Below, one piece after another: positions 29,270 through 41,059 of a stretch of DNA of 46,100 nt. The notes below the pieces were generated by a model. The model did no database searches. It had not been told where the DNA came from and saw only the letters and a program-made list of their open reading frames with translations. The translations under genes and the position numbers were made by a program. The stretch spans positions 35,949-82,048 of the forward strand of contig MNCI01027496.1 in the NCBI GenBank assembly GCA_015680685.1. The letters are read 5' to 3'. Every line of letters begins with the position of its first letter. Within the stretch, counting starts at the first letter, position 1. The stretch comes from Gnetum montanum. Taxonomy: Eukaryota; Streptophyta; Gnetopsida; Gnetales; Gnetaceae.

Positions 29270-31790
29270 TTGGCAAAGTAAAACAATCGAAAATAATTCA
29301 GAGAGTTTATCAACATATCTTTTAATGATAATTTACCTATGATTTAAATAAGCATCTTCAATGTTTGGATCAATATTTAGATCCAAATTTTTCTTTGGCA
29401 AATGCATGTAGCAATTAGACAAGTGAAATATTAACTATAATCTCTAAATGCAAAGAGGAAAGAGAAAAACCTATTACATTTTCACTTATAACTTTAGAAT
29501 TATTTTTTTTTCTTTCTTCAGCATATAACTATCTAGGAAATATCTTCCTTTGATTTTTTAATAATGAAAAAGAAAAAGAACTATCATCCTTCATGATTTC
29601 TACCTATAAACTTTGTAAAGTTCCTTCTAAAATTGATTTAGCTACATTTTTTCTTTTTATAGGTCTAATACAACTCTTAATTCTTTTGTTAAGCTCTATT
29701 ACTACTTTAGTTCACTCAAAACTAATATTTTCTTATGAATAACATAATTGCAATATTTTTTCTTCAAGCTGTAAAACTTAAGTAGAAGAATGATTTTCAT
29801 ATTCAATTAACATATTTAACTCAATTACCGACTCATATTTAAGTGAATGATTTATTTTTATTAAGTTGCTCATCTTTAAAACTATAGAAAGCAATATTGT
29901 ATGCTTTGACCTCATCAAATATTTTCATATATACATTTAGAACATGTTTGTATAAATTTTAAATAGATTCCCATAGACAACTATAGATAGAAATATTGTT
30001 TGTATCTACAACCCAATAACTTAAATTTGTAGAATGACAATTTTGACTTTACACCTAATATATATTACTTATTAGATCATGAACACAATTAGTATCGCTT
30101 ATTTTTAAAGCTTTATTCTAAGAATCTTTGATAAATATTTTTTTTTATTTTTAGTAGTGCAAAATCTACTATCTTTCAAAAGTAATTTAATTTTTAATTA
30201 ATTTGATAACTAATTCTAACATAAACATCTATTCCCATCTATTGTACACATCCTCAACACATTACAATGCTATTAGGTTACCAAGCATAAATGCTACTAG
30301 GATTACCAATCGTTAATGTATGCTTAAGACGGTCATACTTATGTGCATTCGTTATTCACTAGAAATTAATAATTAAATGCATTAAAGAAAATTGCATAAA
30401 TAGTAAATGCATTAAAGAAATATTATTCAAGGTTCAAGTGCTACAAGGTCTATTAAGAAAGATCATCTTTCTTACTGTTCACATTGAAGTGTTTAGGTAT
30501 ATCACTGCTTAAATAAGGATTCATACACTTGTCAACTCTTAATGTGGGCACTTAAAAAATATCCTAATTCTAGAAGAAACAAACTGCAAAAATTTGACTA
30601 TGCTACTTAACAATGAATTCCATAAATGTGGCGGGTGTGTTCATGTATATAAGCAAGACAAGACATTGATGATGCGTATGTATCAACTCATCAAATCAAT
30701 CATCAATGGGTAGGCATTGACAAGTATGCATTAATGGGTGTACTTCGATGCAGCAACATTGATGAGTACACATTAATGGGTATGCATTGATGAGTCCCTG
30801 TTAGTGGGCATGCTTCAATGTAGTCAAACCCATGACCACTCATCAATATTAGTGTTAAATATTGAATCCATGGCCAACAAACTATTGTGAGAAAATTGCA
30901 ACATTTTCTCTCTCATCCATATTGATTGAATGATAAGAACAAATGGTTGACCATTAATAGGTAATTAATCAAAGAAGACATATTTAGAATGTATTTGAAT
31001 CCAATTTTTAATACTTATCTCATCTTTAGAATGATACTTGTATTCTTTTCTAATAACATTTTCAAATATGTAAGAAAGATCTTATTTTTTTTCAAATATT
31101 CATCCCTACTAAAAGTAATTCGTATGACTCTATTGAATGAATTTTTGTGCAATTCTAAATTATACTCCTCAAAGATTTTGTCATCAAATAGCTTATTTTT
31201 ACTCATTATTGTAATATTTTAACATAGCTCTTTGGATAAGCATGAAGCATGTAACACATGTTCACTTGTATTCAAAGCATATATTCCATGACATATTTCT
31301 CTAGATTTATTCACATGTTTCCTTTCTATATAAAATATAATTACAAAGCTAGTGTTTGTTCTCATCCATTGAATTATAAAGTGACATTTGCATCCTCTCT
31401 TATACAATTCATGATGATATTTGATAACATCTTTATGAATCATTATGTTATCTTATGATCCATAAGAACACCAATATCTAAAATGATATGATGATTAAAT
31501 AGTTACAATTTTTAAATAAAAGTCCATATAATTGTATAATTATAAAATTATAAAATATTAAAATTTAAGCTGTTCAAAAGTATCCTTACTATTTTCTTTC
31601 AATATGATAATTTGCATAACACCTATCTCACTCATTCCAAATTTGATTTATATGATCTTTTTTAACAAAGGTAGCGACATGTATGAGATTATTTTCCTTA
31701 CCTTTCATAAAATCTTCAACTTTGTCATAAGGTATCTAAACAAAATGATAATTATTTTTAGCTTTTCCTACTAAATGATCTTGACTAAAA
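29270..31790 (-). pseudogene. MULE transposase remnant, right arm
   Basis: Mirror of 14041-17700, interrupted by the LTR fragment at 30180-30845. It keeps the N-terminal part (IHKDVIKYHHELYKRGCKCH, 31443 downward; MSKNKLFDDKIFEEYNLEL, 31206 downward), which is open longer here than on the left, and the FSHNSLLAMDSIFNTN core start (about 30890-30846). A deletion removes the second and third core regions (GRHDNG…, HANQEVN…), and the sequence resumes at the complement of 16843 with the SWIM-like and helical C-terminal part. Confidence 0.75.
30180..30845 (-). mobile_element. Truncated solo LTR, right arm
   Basis: Mirror of 14999-15664. The outer TG end (30845) with flanking atatt is intact. The inner end stops at gttagaattagtta…aaattactttt and joins directly to MULE sequence (tttgaaagatagtag), so the last ~245 bases of the LTR are deleted together with the adjoining MULE. 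Confidence 0.8.
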
Positions 31791-31799
31791 TATTATTTT

Positions 31800-32841
31800 C
31801 AAGGATTTTCAATAGTTACACTCACCACAATTGAGATCACCACTTGGAAAAATAAAGTCTTGAAATATGAACAAGTCAAGAATCACTACAAGGACTCGGT
31901 GAGGATTCTCAAAGAAATCAAGTTGACAAAGGCAAAGGTGAACAATGCCCTCTAGCAACTCTAGCAAAGATGTGATGTGTGGTAGCCCATCTTTAATGGT
32001 ATTAATGCCTACAATTAAGAAAAAATGTTCCTAAAGGAACTATAGATCATGGAGATGACTAAGTACATCGAACTCGCCAAGCTCTGATATGTAGGCTTGG
32101 TAATGCTAACAACAAGAGAGCCAAAATAAAAGTTAGAAGAGTAGGTGACTAGCTTCTACCTTCTCTATGAGATAGAGTTCAATTTCCATGAAGAGAACAA
32201 GGAAAAACTAGAAGTGGCTAACATGAGGCTTGAAGTCCTCAAAAGTAAGTTCATTAGTCAAAGATCCATTACTGAGAACTTGGCTAGAAAATAAGTAAAT
32301 GCAAGACCTCATCCATACATTGGATTTTGAACATAAACAATTCAAAGCCTAGTTTGTCACTTGAAAGAGATGTTTCCTATACTACCATGGTTTTGAGACA
32401 TACCAACACCAACCCATCTAAGTGAAGCTACCTGGACCATTCATGATCAATAGGGCAAGGAAGAAAAGATGAAGGCACTTCTAGATAAATTCTATCTTTC
32501 ATTAGTAATACCACTAGTAGTAAGGTAGCCTAGACCTTTAGCAAATAAGGGACATGATGAAGGACCCTATGCACTACAAGAGCCTCTATCTCTAGGCATA
32601 GTGTAAGGAATTCATCCAATCTCCATCCATTTAGTAGACATCTACCCATTTTTTCAAAGTGTTCAATTTCTTTATACATTACACCAATTTTGTATCCATG
32701 CAAATTATAAGTCAAATTGATACTCAAAAGATGTTTTATATTTTTTATTATAGTCATTCAGGTCCATACTTCCTCAAATTTTGTACAAAACTTAATTCCA
32801 TTTTTTTAATCAAGGACAAATTTTTAGTTAGTGTGGAGGTA
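31800..32841 (+). pseudogene. Coiled-coil-coding gypsy interior, right arm
   Basis: Mirror of 13002-14040, read here on the plus strand (KVLKYEQVKNHYKDSVRILK, then KENKEKLEVANMRLEVLKSK) with several stops. It leads into the LTR at 32842 through a purine-rich gtgtggaggta. Confidence 0.5.
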
Positions 32842-33714
32842 TGGTGAAGTATCAATAATTTTGCTATATCGACACATGCCCATTGATGCATCCTCATTGA
32901 TGCATATTTGGATGCATTGGGGCATATACATTGATGATGATCCTTCCAAAGCCTATATAAATATCCACATTAGCCACATGTATGATACCTTTGGCCATTC
33001 TATTAGCCAAACTATTATAGTTTTCTTTTGTAGAACTTGGTGAAATTTTCCTCTAAGTGCCTATAGTATAGATTAAAATAATTGTACAGAGTTTTATTCA
33101 AGTGTAAGATGTATTGAGACACCGTTGCATGATGGAAATAAAATCAAGATTTCTTCTCTCTATTGCAACACTTAGATTAGCTTATGTTTACTTTCAAGAA
33201 TTTTACTTTATATGCAATTTACCTTTTTGTACTTAAATGTTTAATATTTCATTTTGTAGTAACATGAGTACGACCACTTCAAGCATAATCTACTAACACT
33301 TAGTAACCCTAGTAGTGAATACTTGCTATGCCCAACAATAGGCAGTTGGAAACTCAACAAAGTTAGTATAAGTTCAGGATGTATTCAGAAAGTGGGAATA
33401 GATACTCTACATTTAGGATAGTTTAGTAATTAATTTGGTAAAGTTTAATATTTCACCTATTTCTTTCCCTTAATACTTTTAAAGATAAAAAAATAGTAAA
33501 ATTATAGATATAGATATCTTACACCTTAATCAAATTAGTGATATAGATGGAATTAATATGAGTGATGATTGAAAAGATAGCAACTAGTAACCTTATGTTC
33601 GACTATCTAGGACATAGACTACTTAGGTGGAAGATGTCCATGGAATTTGACCAGATCATGCATCTACACTTATGATTCATATGGTTGTGTATATGGAATA
33701 TCTACTACTCATCA
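32842..33714 (+). mobile_element. Related gypsy LTR, right arm
   Basis: Mirror of 12122-13001, 873 bases, from TGGTGAAGTATC to CTACTCATCA. TATA (cctatataaata) near 32951. It lacks the 18-base duplication of the left copy. Confidence 0.8.
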
Positions 33715-33885
33715 AATAATATTCTTATTGAATGTTAATAAGATGTAATTTGCAGCAACATTAGTAGCTAATTCTATTTTATCCTTATGTTAAGTTAGCC
33801 TACAATGGTTAACCTAACTACCCTTAAAAATCTATATAAGAAAGTATGTAATTATTGTATCATAATTAAAAGAGAACCAAGAAAA
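33715..33885. other. Short flank, mirror of 11953-12121
   Basis: About 170 AT-rich bases between two oppositely oriented LTRs. No gene. Confidence 0.5.
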
Positions 33886-34842
33886 ATACGAGCGTAGCAC
33901 GCACGATCCAGTCAAACTTCACAGACTAAGTGCCTACACGCCTCTTGGAACACTTAGGGTTTATTATTCGTTGTCTTCCCAGACTTACTTATAGTTGTCA
34001 TGGTGTATGGTTAAGCAAGTCTGAGGTATATGAATTTTATATTCTTTTATGTTTTATGTCTCCTATGCTAACAGGGTTAAGGGTTGAGAAACTAATTACT
34101 AACTCTAACTAATGAACTAAGTCTAAATAACCTAGCATCAGCATCCGTTCCCACTTACTGTACACACCTTGAACCTATGCAACCGTGGCTACCAAATGCT
34201 AATCGTTGCTGGGATCACCATATGTAACGCACATGCTCGAAGTGGTCGTACTAAGGTACTTAGCTAGCCTAAGCGCGATGAGCATCCATTCCTTGATCAT
34301 CCGTACACATCCTTAAATGTTAGTAATCAAGTCGTACTCATCCTGTGTTATAGGAGATAAGGGTGAGAGAGAAACTAATCACGATGAGCATCCATTCCTT
34401 GATTATTTGTACACATCCTTAAATGCTCGTAATCAAGTCGTACTCATTCCACATTAATAGGTAATAAATAACATATAATAAATAACAATAATAAAATCCT
34501 ATTCCATGCACTGCAAGGTTTATCCAGAAAGCTCGTCTTTATTGTCATACAAAACTTGTGTTCAGATATAATGTTGCTCAAATAAAGATCCGTTCACTTT
34601 GGGACTCCTACTGCAGGCACATAGAAAATATTCTATCTCTAGAGTGATCAATTTGCTAGAGTTTCCCTACTTCTAGCATAGGATGATGAAACAAGGAAGA
34701 GCTACCTCTAATTTATAGATATGATAATGCAACGCGATATCGCGTACGTGATATCGCAGGGGAATACACGATATCGCGTATGCTATATCGGGAGGGATGC
34801 AATATCACGACAGCCACGATATTGCGATATCGCATCCCATCA
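33886..34842 (-). mobile_element. 3' LTR of gypsy element, right arm, end-truncated
   Basis: Mirror of 10987-11952 with the same truncation at its U5 end. The GATATC array is at 34735-34840, with several sites mutated by C/T or G/A changes. TATA and the 73-base repeats are present. Confidence 0.87.
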
Positions 34843-34855
34843 TACCCCCATGACT
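34843..34855 (-). other. Polypurine tract, right arm
   Basis: Element strand reads agtcatgggggta immediately before the LTR start. Confidence 0.65.
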
Positions 34856-36599
34856 AAATGAAAACTCATCCTCGAGTTCATTACAATAATATCAGGTATG
34901 TATGGGATTATTGACTCAATGGAAACTAATGGGATGATATGTGAACAGATCATCATTACAAGACACAGTAGACTGGTGTTCATGGCAACAAGGGTGAACA
35001 CATTATTACATTGAAATTAGGCCTCATTTGGCAATTGAGAAAGAGAGAGAGAGAGAGAGAAAGAATTTTTGCTACTGCCAACGCGAAGATTGCGCCTTCC
35101 GTTATCCATCTGTAAGTGCATCATCGATCTTGCTCCTTGCATAACTGCTTCTAGCACTGCTCCATTCCAAGTGGTCCTTCCAGATCCGGTCCGTTGTTTC
35201 ATGATCGCCATCTGCACACACAACACAGTCTTGTATTAGCAAGGGTAGATGAATTATCATGTAATTGATACCTTGCTTTGATGTAAGTCTATTGGCTGGG
35301 TTGTGATATGGCTGATTACGGATCTAGAAATATATAAATGATGACTATCAAAGGTGTAGGGGCTAGGAGAAAATCAAAAAAAGTGGGCCTCGTACCCCCA
35401 TGACTAATCGTGAACCTCTTGTAGTGAAAGAATGGAGAAAGAATAAGAACAAGAAGATGGATAAAAAGAGACAACTAAGACATTGATGAAATGGATGTCA
35501 AGATGGAAATGAACAAAAGAAAATTAATTGCAAAATGTTAAGGGAAATAAGTTAACTAGTGCACCAAATAGGAATGTCAGTGGGTCCTCCGCAAAGCAGG
35601 CTCATGCCCTTAATGCCATGACAATCCCACATTCAAAGAGTCTGTAGGCTCTGGGAATATCCTTTGGAACAAGAGTTAAAGTCTTAATCGTGAGAATTTA
35701 CCAAAAAGAAAACAATGCATCTACCAAAATATACACTAATGATACAACTAGAAATGAGGTGAACTATGGAGAAAAGGGTGGAGAGAAGAGAATGCAATGG
35801 AATCCCAAGAACAAGGTGGTGTATAGCCCCTTGTGTGTTTCATGATTAATGTGACTTGGCAAATCTCATTCCAACTCCAGCCTCAAACCAACCACATCTA
35901 GTGACTTCGCATCAATGCACTTGGCCAAACCATCCACTTGAAGAACAAGAATGCCTCCTCTAAAGAGCCAACACCATTCCGATGAAACATAGAGAGAATG
36001 GGAAGTGAGAAGGGCCTTAGTTAGAGGGAACATTTTTAGTTCCATAACTAGTGCTTGTAGCCCAAGTTTATTTCATCTAAGGGGTGTGCTTTGAATTTTC
36101 ACTTTCTTTTCTTTTCTTTTCTTTTCTTTTCTCTTTGCTGTTTTTTTTTGTTTTTTTTGTTTTGTGCTTTTATGCGTGAGAACCACACCATGCAATGACT
36201 TCTTATTTTTATTGTCTCAGCTTCCAATAATTGGGTAGCATTGGAACAGCAAGAAAACTCAAGAAGAAAACATCCAAGCACCCAAGAGAATGGCCAACAC
36301 AAATGCATCAAGTTCCCTTGAAGTCACACCCTTTTCAAACCTTGAGTCCTTCCTTAGTTTGAGAAGTACCCAGTCACCAATTCGTTAAAGTTCTTATTAG
36401 AAAGGGGTTCCAAGCCAAGAGAGACCATAGACTTTGGTGGATGGATGGATGAAGTGGACTCATTGCCTACCATATCAAAAGAACATACCTTAGTATCAAC
36501 ATTATAACTTAAAGGTAAAAATGAAACATTAGCAATCAATGAAAAATAGGTCATACCATCGAGAAGAACACTTATTGGGTGACAAACTTACATGGTGGA
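34856..36599 (-). other. 3' internal region of gypsy element, right arm
   Basis: Mirror of 9238-10973. No gene recognised. Contains (GA)n at 35041-35060, a second purine motif near 35392-35405 and a TTTTC run near 36105-36131. Confidence 0.55.
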
Positions 36600-36632
<33 letters not shown>

Positions 36633-36633
36633 N
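36600..36633. repeat. (CA)n microsatellite ending in a single-N gap
   Basis: CA run followed by one N at 36633. The left arm has about 270 bases of minisatellite and flank at this point, so the N probably hides a collapsed repeat. Confidence 0.85.
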
Positions 36634-36892
36634 CTCCCCCATTACTGAATGGAAAGGGAGAGATCCAAAATAATGAGCGTCTGTTTGAATTTTGTAATAG
36701 TGCCCAACTTCTCCTCACTGATGTTCTTAGATTAAGGGGTGGAAGTTGGCGACGCTCATACTCCAATGTGTCTATGCCCTTGTTGTTAGCATGAGTTTCC
36801 TCAATTTGTTTCGTGCATATTAGTTTGCTCTTCCTAGTAGCTGTTAACCACGAGGTGTCTACTACTGGTGTGGTTGCTAAATACAGGCACCT

Positions 36893-39800
36893 CTAAATTT
36901 GTATTTCTTTGGCACACTGATTACATGGAAGAGATGCTAAACATTCTTCCATGTCATCACCCTCTGAGTCACTGTATGTGATGCACAGAACTTTCTTCTT
37001 CTCGATCTTTCCGTAGATGTTTATCTTAGATATCTGCAAGGAAAGATCATGGATCCCTAGGTACGCATCTACTGTACTTAGCCATGGCCTTCCCATTATA
37101 ATTGGGAAGCCCCCTTCATTGTTGTTAACTTCAATCACCAAGAAATTGGCTGGGTATGACCACCCACACACAGTGGTAATGATGTCCTTCACCAATCCCA
37201 AGGGAATGTTGATGGACTTGTCAGCCAACTCCAGTTGGATGTTGCTCTTCTTAAGTTGGGGTAGGTTCCAAGCTTGATACATCTCTCATGATATTAGATT
37301 GACTCTGGAACTTGAGTTAATAAGAGCCTTATGTGGTTTGTTCCTAGTGATTTGTAAATAGATTACGGGGCTTCCAGGGTTAGATAGCTTCTTGGGAAGA
37401 TGGCCTACCTTAATCCAGTCGATTATGGTTGCATTAACATAATCGTATGCGTACTCTATTGTTGGACTGAAGGGTGCTCTGAAGTGTTAAATGGTGGAGG
37501 CATGTACATCAGCTCAACTGTTTGTTGTTGCAAGAGTTTTTCCAGGCTTCAGGTTCTGAAGAAAGGCCTTCTCTTTTTACAATTGTCAGAACCATCAACA
37601 GATTGAATATTTATAGCTCTCACAGCGTTACGTTGCTGCGGTTGAGTAGGGAGTTCCCCTTGCATTGTTGGAGCAGGTTGTATGGGAACTACAGGTGGAA
37701 GAGGTGCAGATAGAATTTGAGGATGGGATGAGTGTGAGATGTCTCCCGAAGGAGAAGGAGTCCTCCTAAAGTACTCCTGAACTTGGTAGTGACGTTGGGG
37801 AGTAGTGTGACCCATAGAGTCACCTGGAGAAACCGGTTGCTACACATAATAACCATAAGGATTAGGTTGTTGGTAAGGGTACTGTTGTGTCGACAGTGGC
37901 ATCCCTCATGGCTGTGGGTGTTCCCACTACTGATGTTGTCCAATGGGCCATCGCAGAGTTCCAATTGGATAGTACATTAGTGGTTGGTGGAACTACCTTG
38001 GGTTACCTTAAGGATAAGGTAACCTTCAGGGTGTTTGCCATTGGTTGAGTCTTGGATTTAGCACATACACCCTAGACTCCTGTAGATGTGAGATAACTAG
38101 ACAACATCCCTTAGCATGGTCATATTGGCAAATCTCACATCCATCATCATCGTCTGTGTCAGATTCCACAGCCTCATCAGAGATAGGAACTTTCCCCTTA
38201 CCCTTGTTATGTTTAGGGCTTGAATTTCTCCGCTTTTCCTTACCTTTGTCACTACTTCGTTCATCCTTAGACCCTTCTATAATTTTCAAAATACTTTCAA
38301 GTCTTGAGTGTAAGGAATTACACAACTGATTTACCTTAGCCGATACTTCTATTGTTAATTTTTGGATCGACAAGGTTTTTTGACTCACCAACTCTTCAAG
38401 TGGTAACTCATCCTTCTCATCACAGAATTTCACTCCCTTCTTTTGAAGGGAGGGATCGCTGTTGTATTCTTCTGCACTTTCCCTCTTACGTAGCTCACCT
38501 TCTTCTTTTGCTACTTGGTCCAACAAGTGATGTACTTCATGGGCTCTAAGTTGTGATAGTCTCCCTTGGGCATAAGTCCCAAGTCTTCTTCTCGTTTCAT
38601 GCCTTAGCCCATCCACGATGTGGCGAAGTTAATCCTGCTGAGCGTACCCATGGCCCAGGCAATGATGTAACAATGCGTAGTTGCAGGCCATGGTAGCATC
38701 CAAGGGTTCATAAGTACCTTGTTTCCAGCCTTGGATCTGCTTACGCAAATTGGACACTCTGGAGTACATCTGATATTTATCGTTAAAGAGTTTTAGCATC
38801 GTACTCCACCTCCTGATGGTTTCTAGTTCTAAGGACTGGTACCAACTCTTTTCTTCTTTAGTGAGTATCCTTCGGAACAACTTAAGCTTTTGCCACTCAT
38901 TTTCTATATTCTGCAAGGCACAAGCATCATGGAATTCCTGTAAATGATGCTGCGGATCAGCGTTGTATGCCCCTTCAAAACGTGGGATATTATTTATATC
39001 TAAACGCTTGATCTGAATGTCCTTTTAGTGCCTTGTTGGAATCCTAATAGCCTCCATTATGTCAAGCATACTTTGGGTTGCAAGTAGGGGCTCATCATGA
39101 TCATCTCTTTCATGACACCTGTGATGTCTTCCTGGTTCCCTACTCTTCCTATGTTCTTGCCCTTGTCCTCTCTCTCGACCTTCCCATCGAGGTCTCTCGT
39201 CTGTCTTACCTCTATCCTTACCTTTATGTTCATGGTGGCTATGCCTAGACGTGGAAGGAGAGGGTGAGTGATGAGATGAAGGAGAATAGGAAGGGGAACC
39301 ATCGCCATGATGATGTTTCTTGCCTTCTCTTCAATTGCTTCAGTCTCGATCGTTATGACGACCTAAGTGCCCGTTCTTAGCATGAGTGGTTATTTCCTCT
39401 ATGAATAGTTGACGTTCATAGGGATCATAACCAGTGTTATGTATCATTGAGCATAGGTTTTGATACCCAACCTCCTCACCATCATTAGGAGGGGGAACAT
39501 CATTTGTTAGAGAACCCATTATAAGGGGTTCCTCATCTCCTATTTCGCTAAGGACATGTGGACCTTTGCCTTTCAAAAGTGTATGTTGACTCTCTTATCT
39601 TGAGTCCCTCATATGTTGTGCTTTTGTGGGATGATAATCCCTCATATCAAAGTCTTCCACAACGTATTCAGCAAATAATTCTATCATGCTAATCTGTGCC
39701 AAGGCACGGAAGAGCATGTTAGGGACTGATCGATCTGGGGGTAACACAATGTTACCTTGCAGATCTCTCCACCGTAGCTGTTCATCTTGATGGAGGATAA

Positions 39801-39948
39801 AGGTAAAGTTTGGAATATACTCATTAGGATGAGTATAGACTATTTTGTATTATTTAGGACTTGGCTGATTTTGGTTATGTGTTTTATGTTGTCAACTGTC
39901 TCTAGTATTAGTCATAGGTGGTGAATTACTTTTTTGAGAAGAAGAAAT
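36893..39948 (-). pseudogene. Gypsy gag-protease pseudogene, right arm
   Basis: Mirror of 6559-8667 plus about 1 kb lost on the left. The ATG equivalent (39946-39948) has become ATT. Gag follows with fewer stops; a 196-codon open stretch at 38616-38026 carries GLRHETRRRLGTYAQGRLS, the Lys-rich tail and the knuckle CEICQYDHAKGC. A Pro/Gln-rich linker (37815-37549) and an aspartic-protease region then follow. The protease region has WIKVGHLPKKL, the active-site region KALINSSSRVNLIS (normally D-x-GAS, here N-S-S-S), IQLELADKSINIPLGLVKDI, the PANFLVIEV strand and the flap/end motif FPIIMGRPWLSTVDA. The catalytic Asp is lost. No RT follows in this arm either, so the element was gag-protease only when it was duplicated. 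Confidence 0.87.
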
Positions 39949-40069
39949 TTTTATCAGTGTGCTATTTCACTGTTATAAAATTTTTCTGTTAATTAACCTG
40001 AAGGTTCATTTAGGCTCCCAAGAATTTGAGTGATATCCTTTATGTTCTATTCGGCGCACAAACACTTAG

Positions 40070-40087
40070 TCCTCGACAACGGCACCA
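40070..40087 (-). other. tRNA-Asp-type primer binding site, right arm
   Basis: Minus strand reads TGGTGCCGTTGTCGAGGA, one base after the LTR end at 40089. Confidence 0.82.
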
Positions 40088-40088
40088 A

Positions 40089-41059
40089 TGATGAGTGGCG
40101 AGATACCCCTACACTCAACCATACGAATACCAGCATAGCACACACGATCTGGTCAAACTTCATAGACTAAGTGCCTACACGCCTCTTGGAACACTTAGGG
40201 GTAATTATTTGTTATCTTTCCAGACTTACTTGTAGTTGTTACGGTGTATGGTTAAGAAAGTTTGAGGTATATGATTTTTATATTCTTTTATGTTTTATGT
40301 CTCCTATGCTAACAGGGTGAAGGGTTGAGAAACTAATTACTAACTCTAACTAATGAACTAATTCTAAATTACCTAGCATCAGCATCCGTTCCCACTTACC
40401 GTACACACCCTGAACCTATGCAACCGTGGCTACCAAACGCTAATCGTTGTTGGGATCACCATGCGTAACACACATGCTCGAAGTGGTCATACTAAGGCAC
40501 TTAGCTAGCCTAAGCACAGTGAGCTTCCATTCCTTGATCATCCATACACATCCTTAAATGCTTGTAATCAATTCGTACTCATCTCGCGTGACTAGGAGAT
40601 AACGATGAGAGAGAAACTAATCACGATGAGAATCCGTTCCTTGAATATTCGTACACATCCTTAAATTCTCGTAATCAAGTCCTACTCATTCCACATTAAC
40701 AAGTAATAAATAAAATATAAGAAATAACAATAATAAAATCCTATTCCATGCACTGCAAGGTTTATTCGGAAAGCTCGTCTTTGTTGTTGTACAAAACTTG
40801 TGTTCAGGTACAATGTTGCTAGAATAAAGATCCGTTCACTTTGGGACTCCTACTGCGGGCACATGGAAAATATTCTATCTCTGGAGTGATCAATTTGGCA
40901 TAGTTTCCCTACTTCTAGCCTAGGATGATGAAACAAGGGAGAGCCGCCTCTTATTTATAGATATGACGGTGCACCGCGATATTGCGTACATGATATCGTA
41001 GGGGAAGACGCGATATTGCATACGCAATATCATGGCCCTTGTGATATCGCGTCCCATCA
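40089..41059 (-). mobile_element. 5' LTR of gypsy element, right arm
   Basis: 971 bases, the same length as the left copy, from TGATGGGACGCG (minus strand) to CTCATCA. The array of GATATC dyads lies at 40973-41057. By eye about 20 differences in the first 215 bases versus the left copy, mostly C/T and G/A. Confidence 0.88.
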
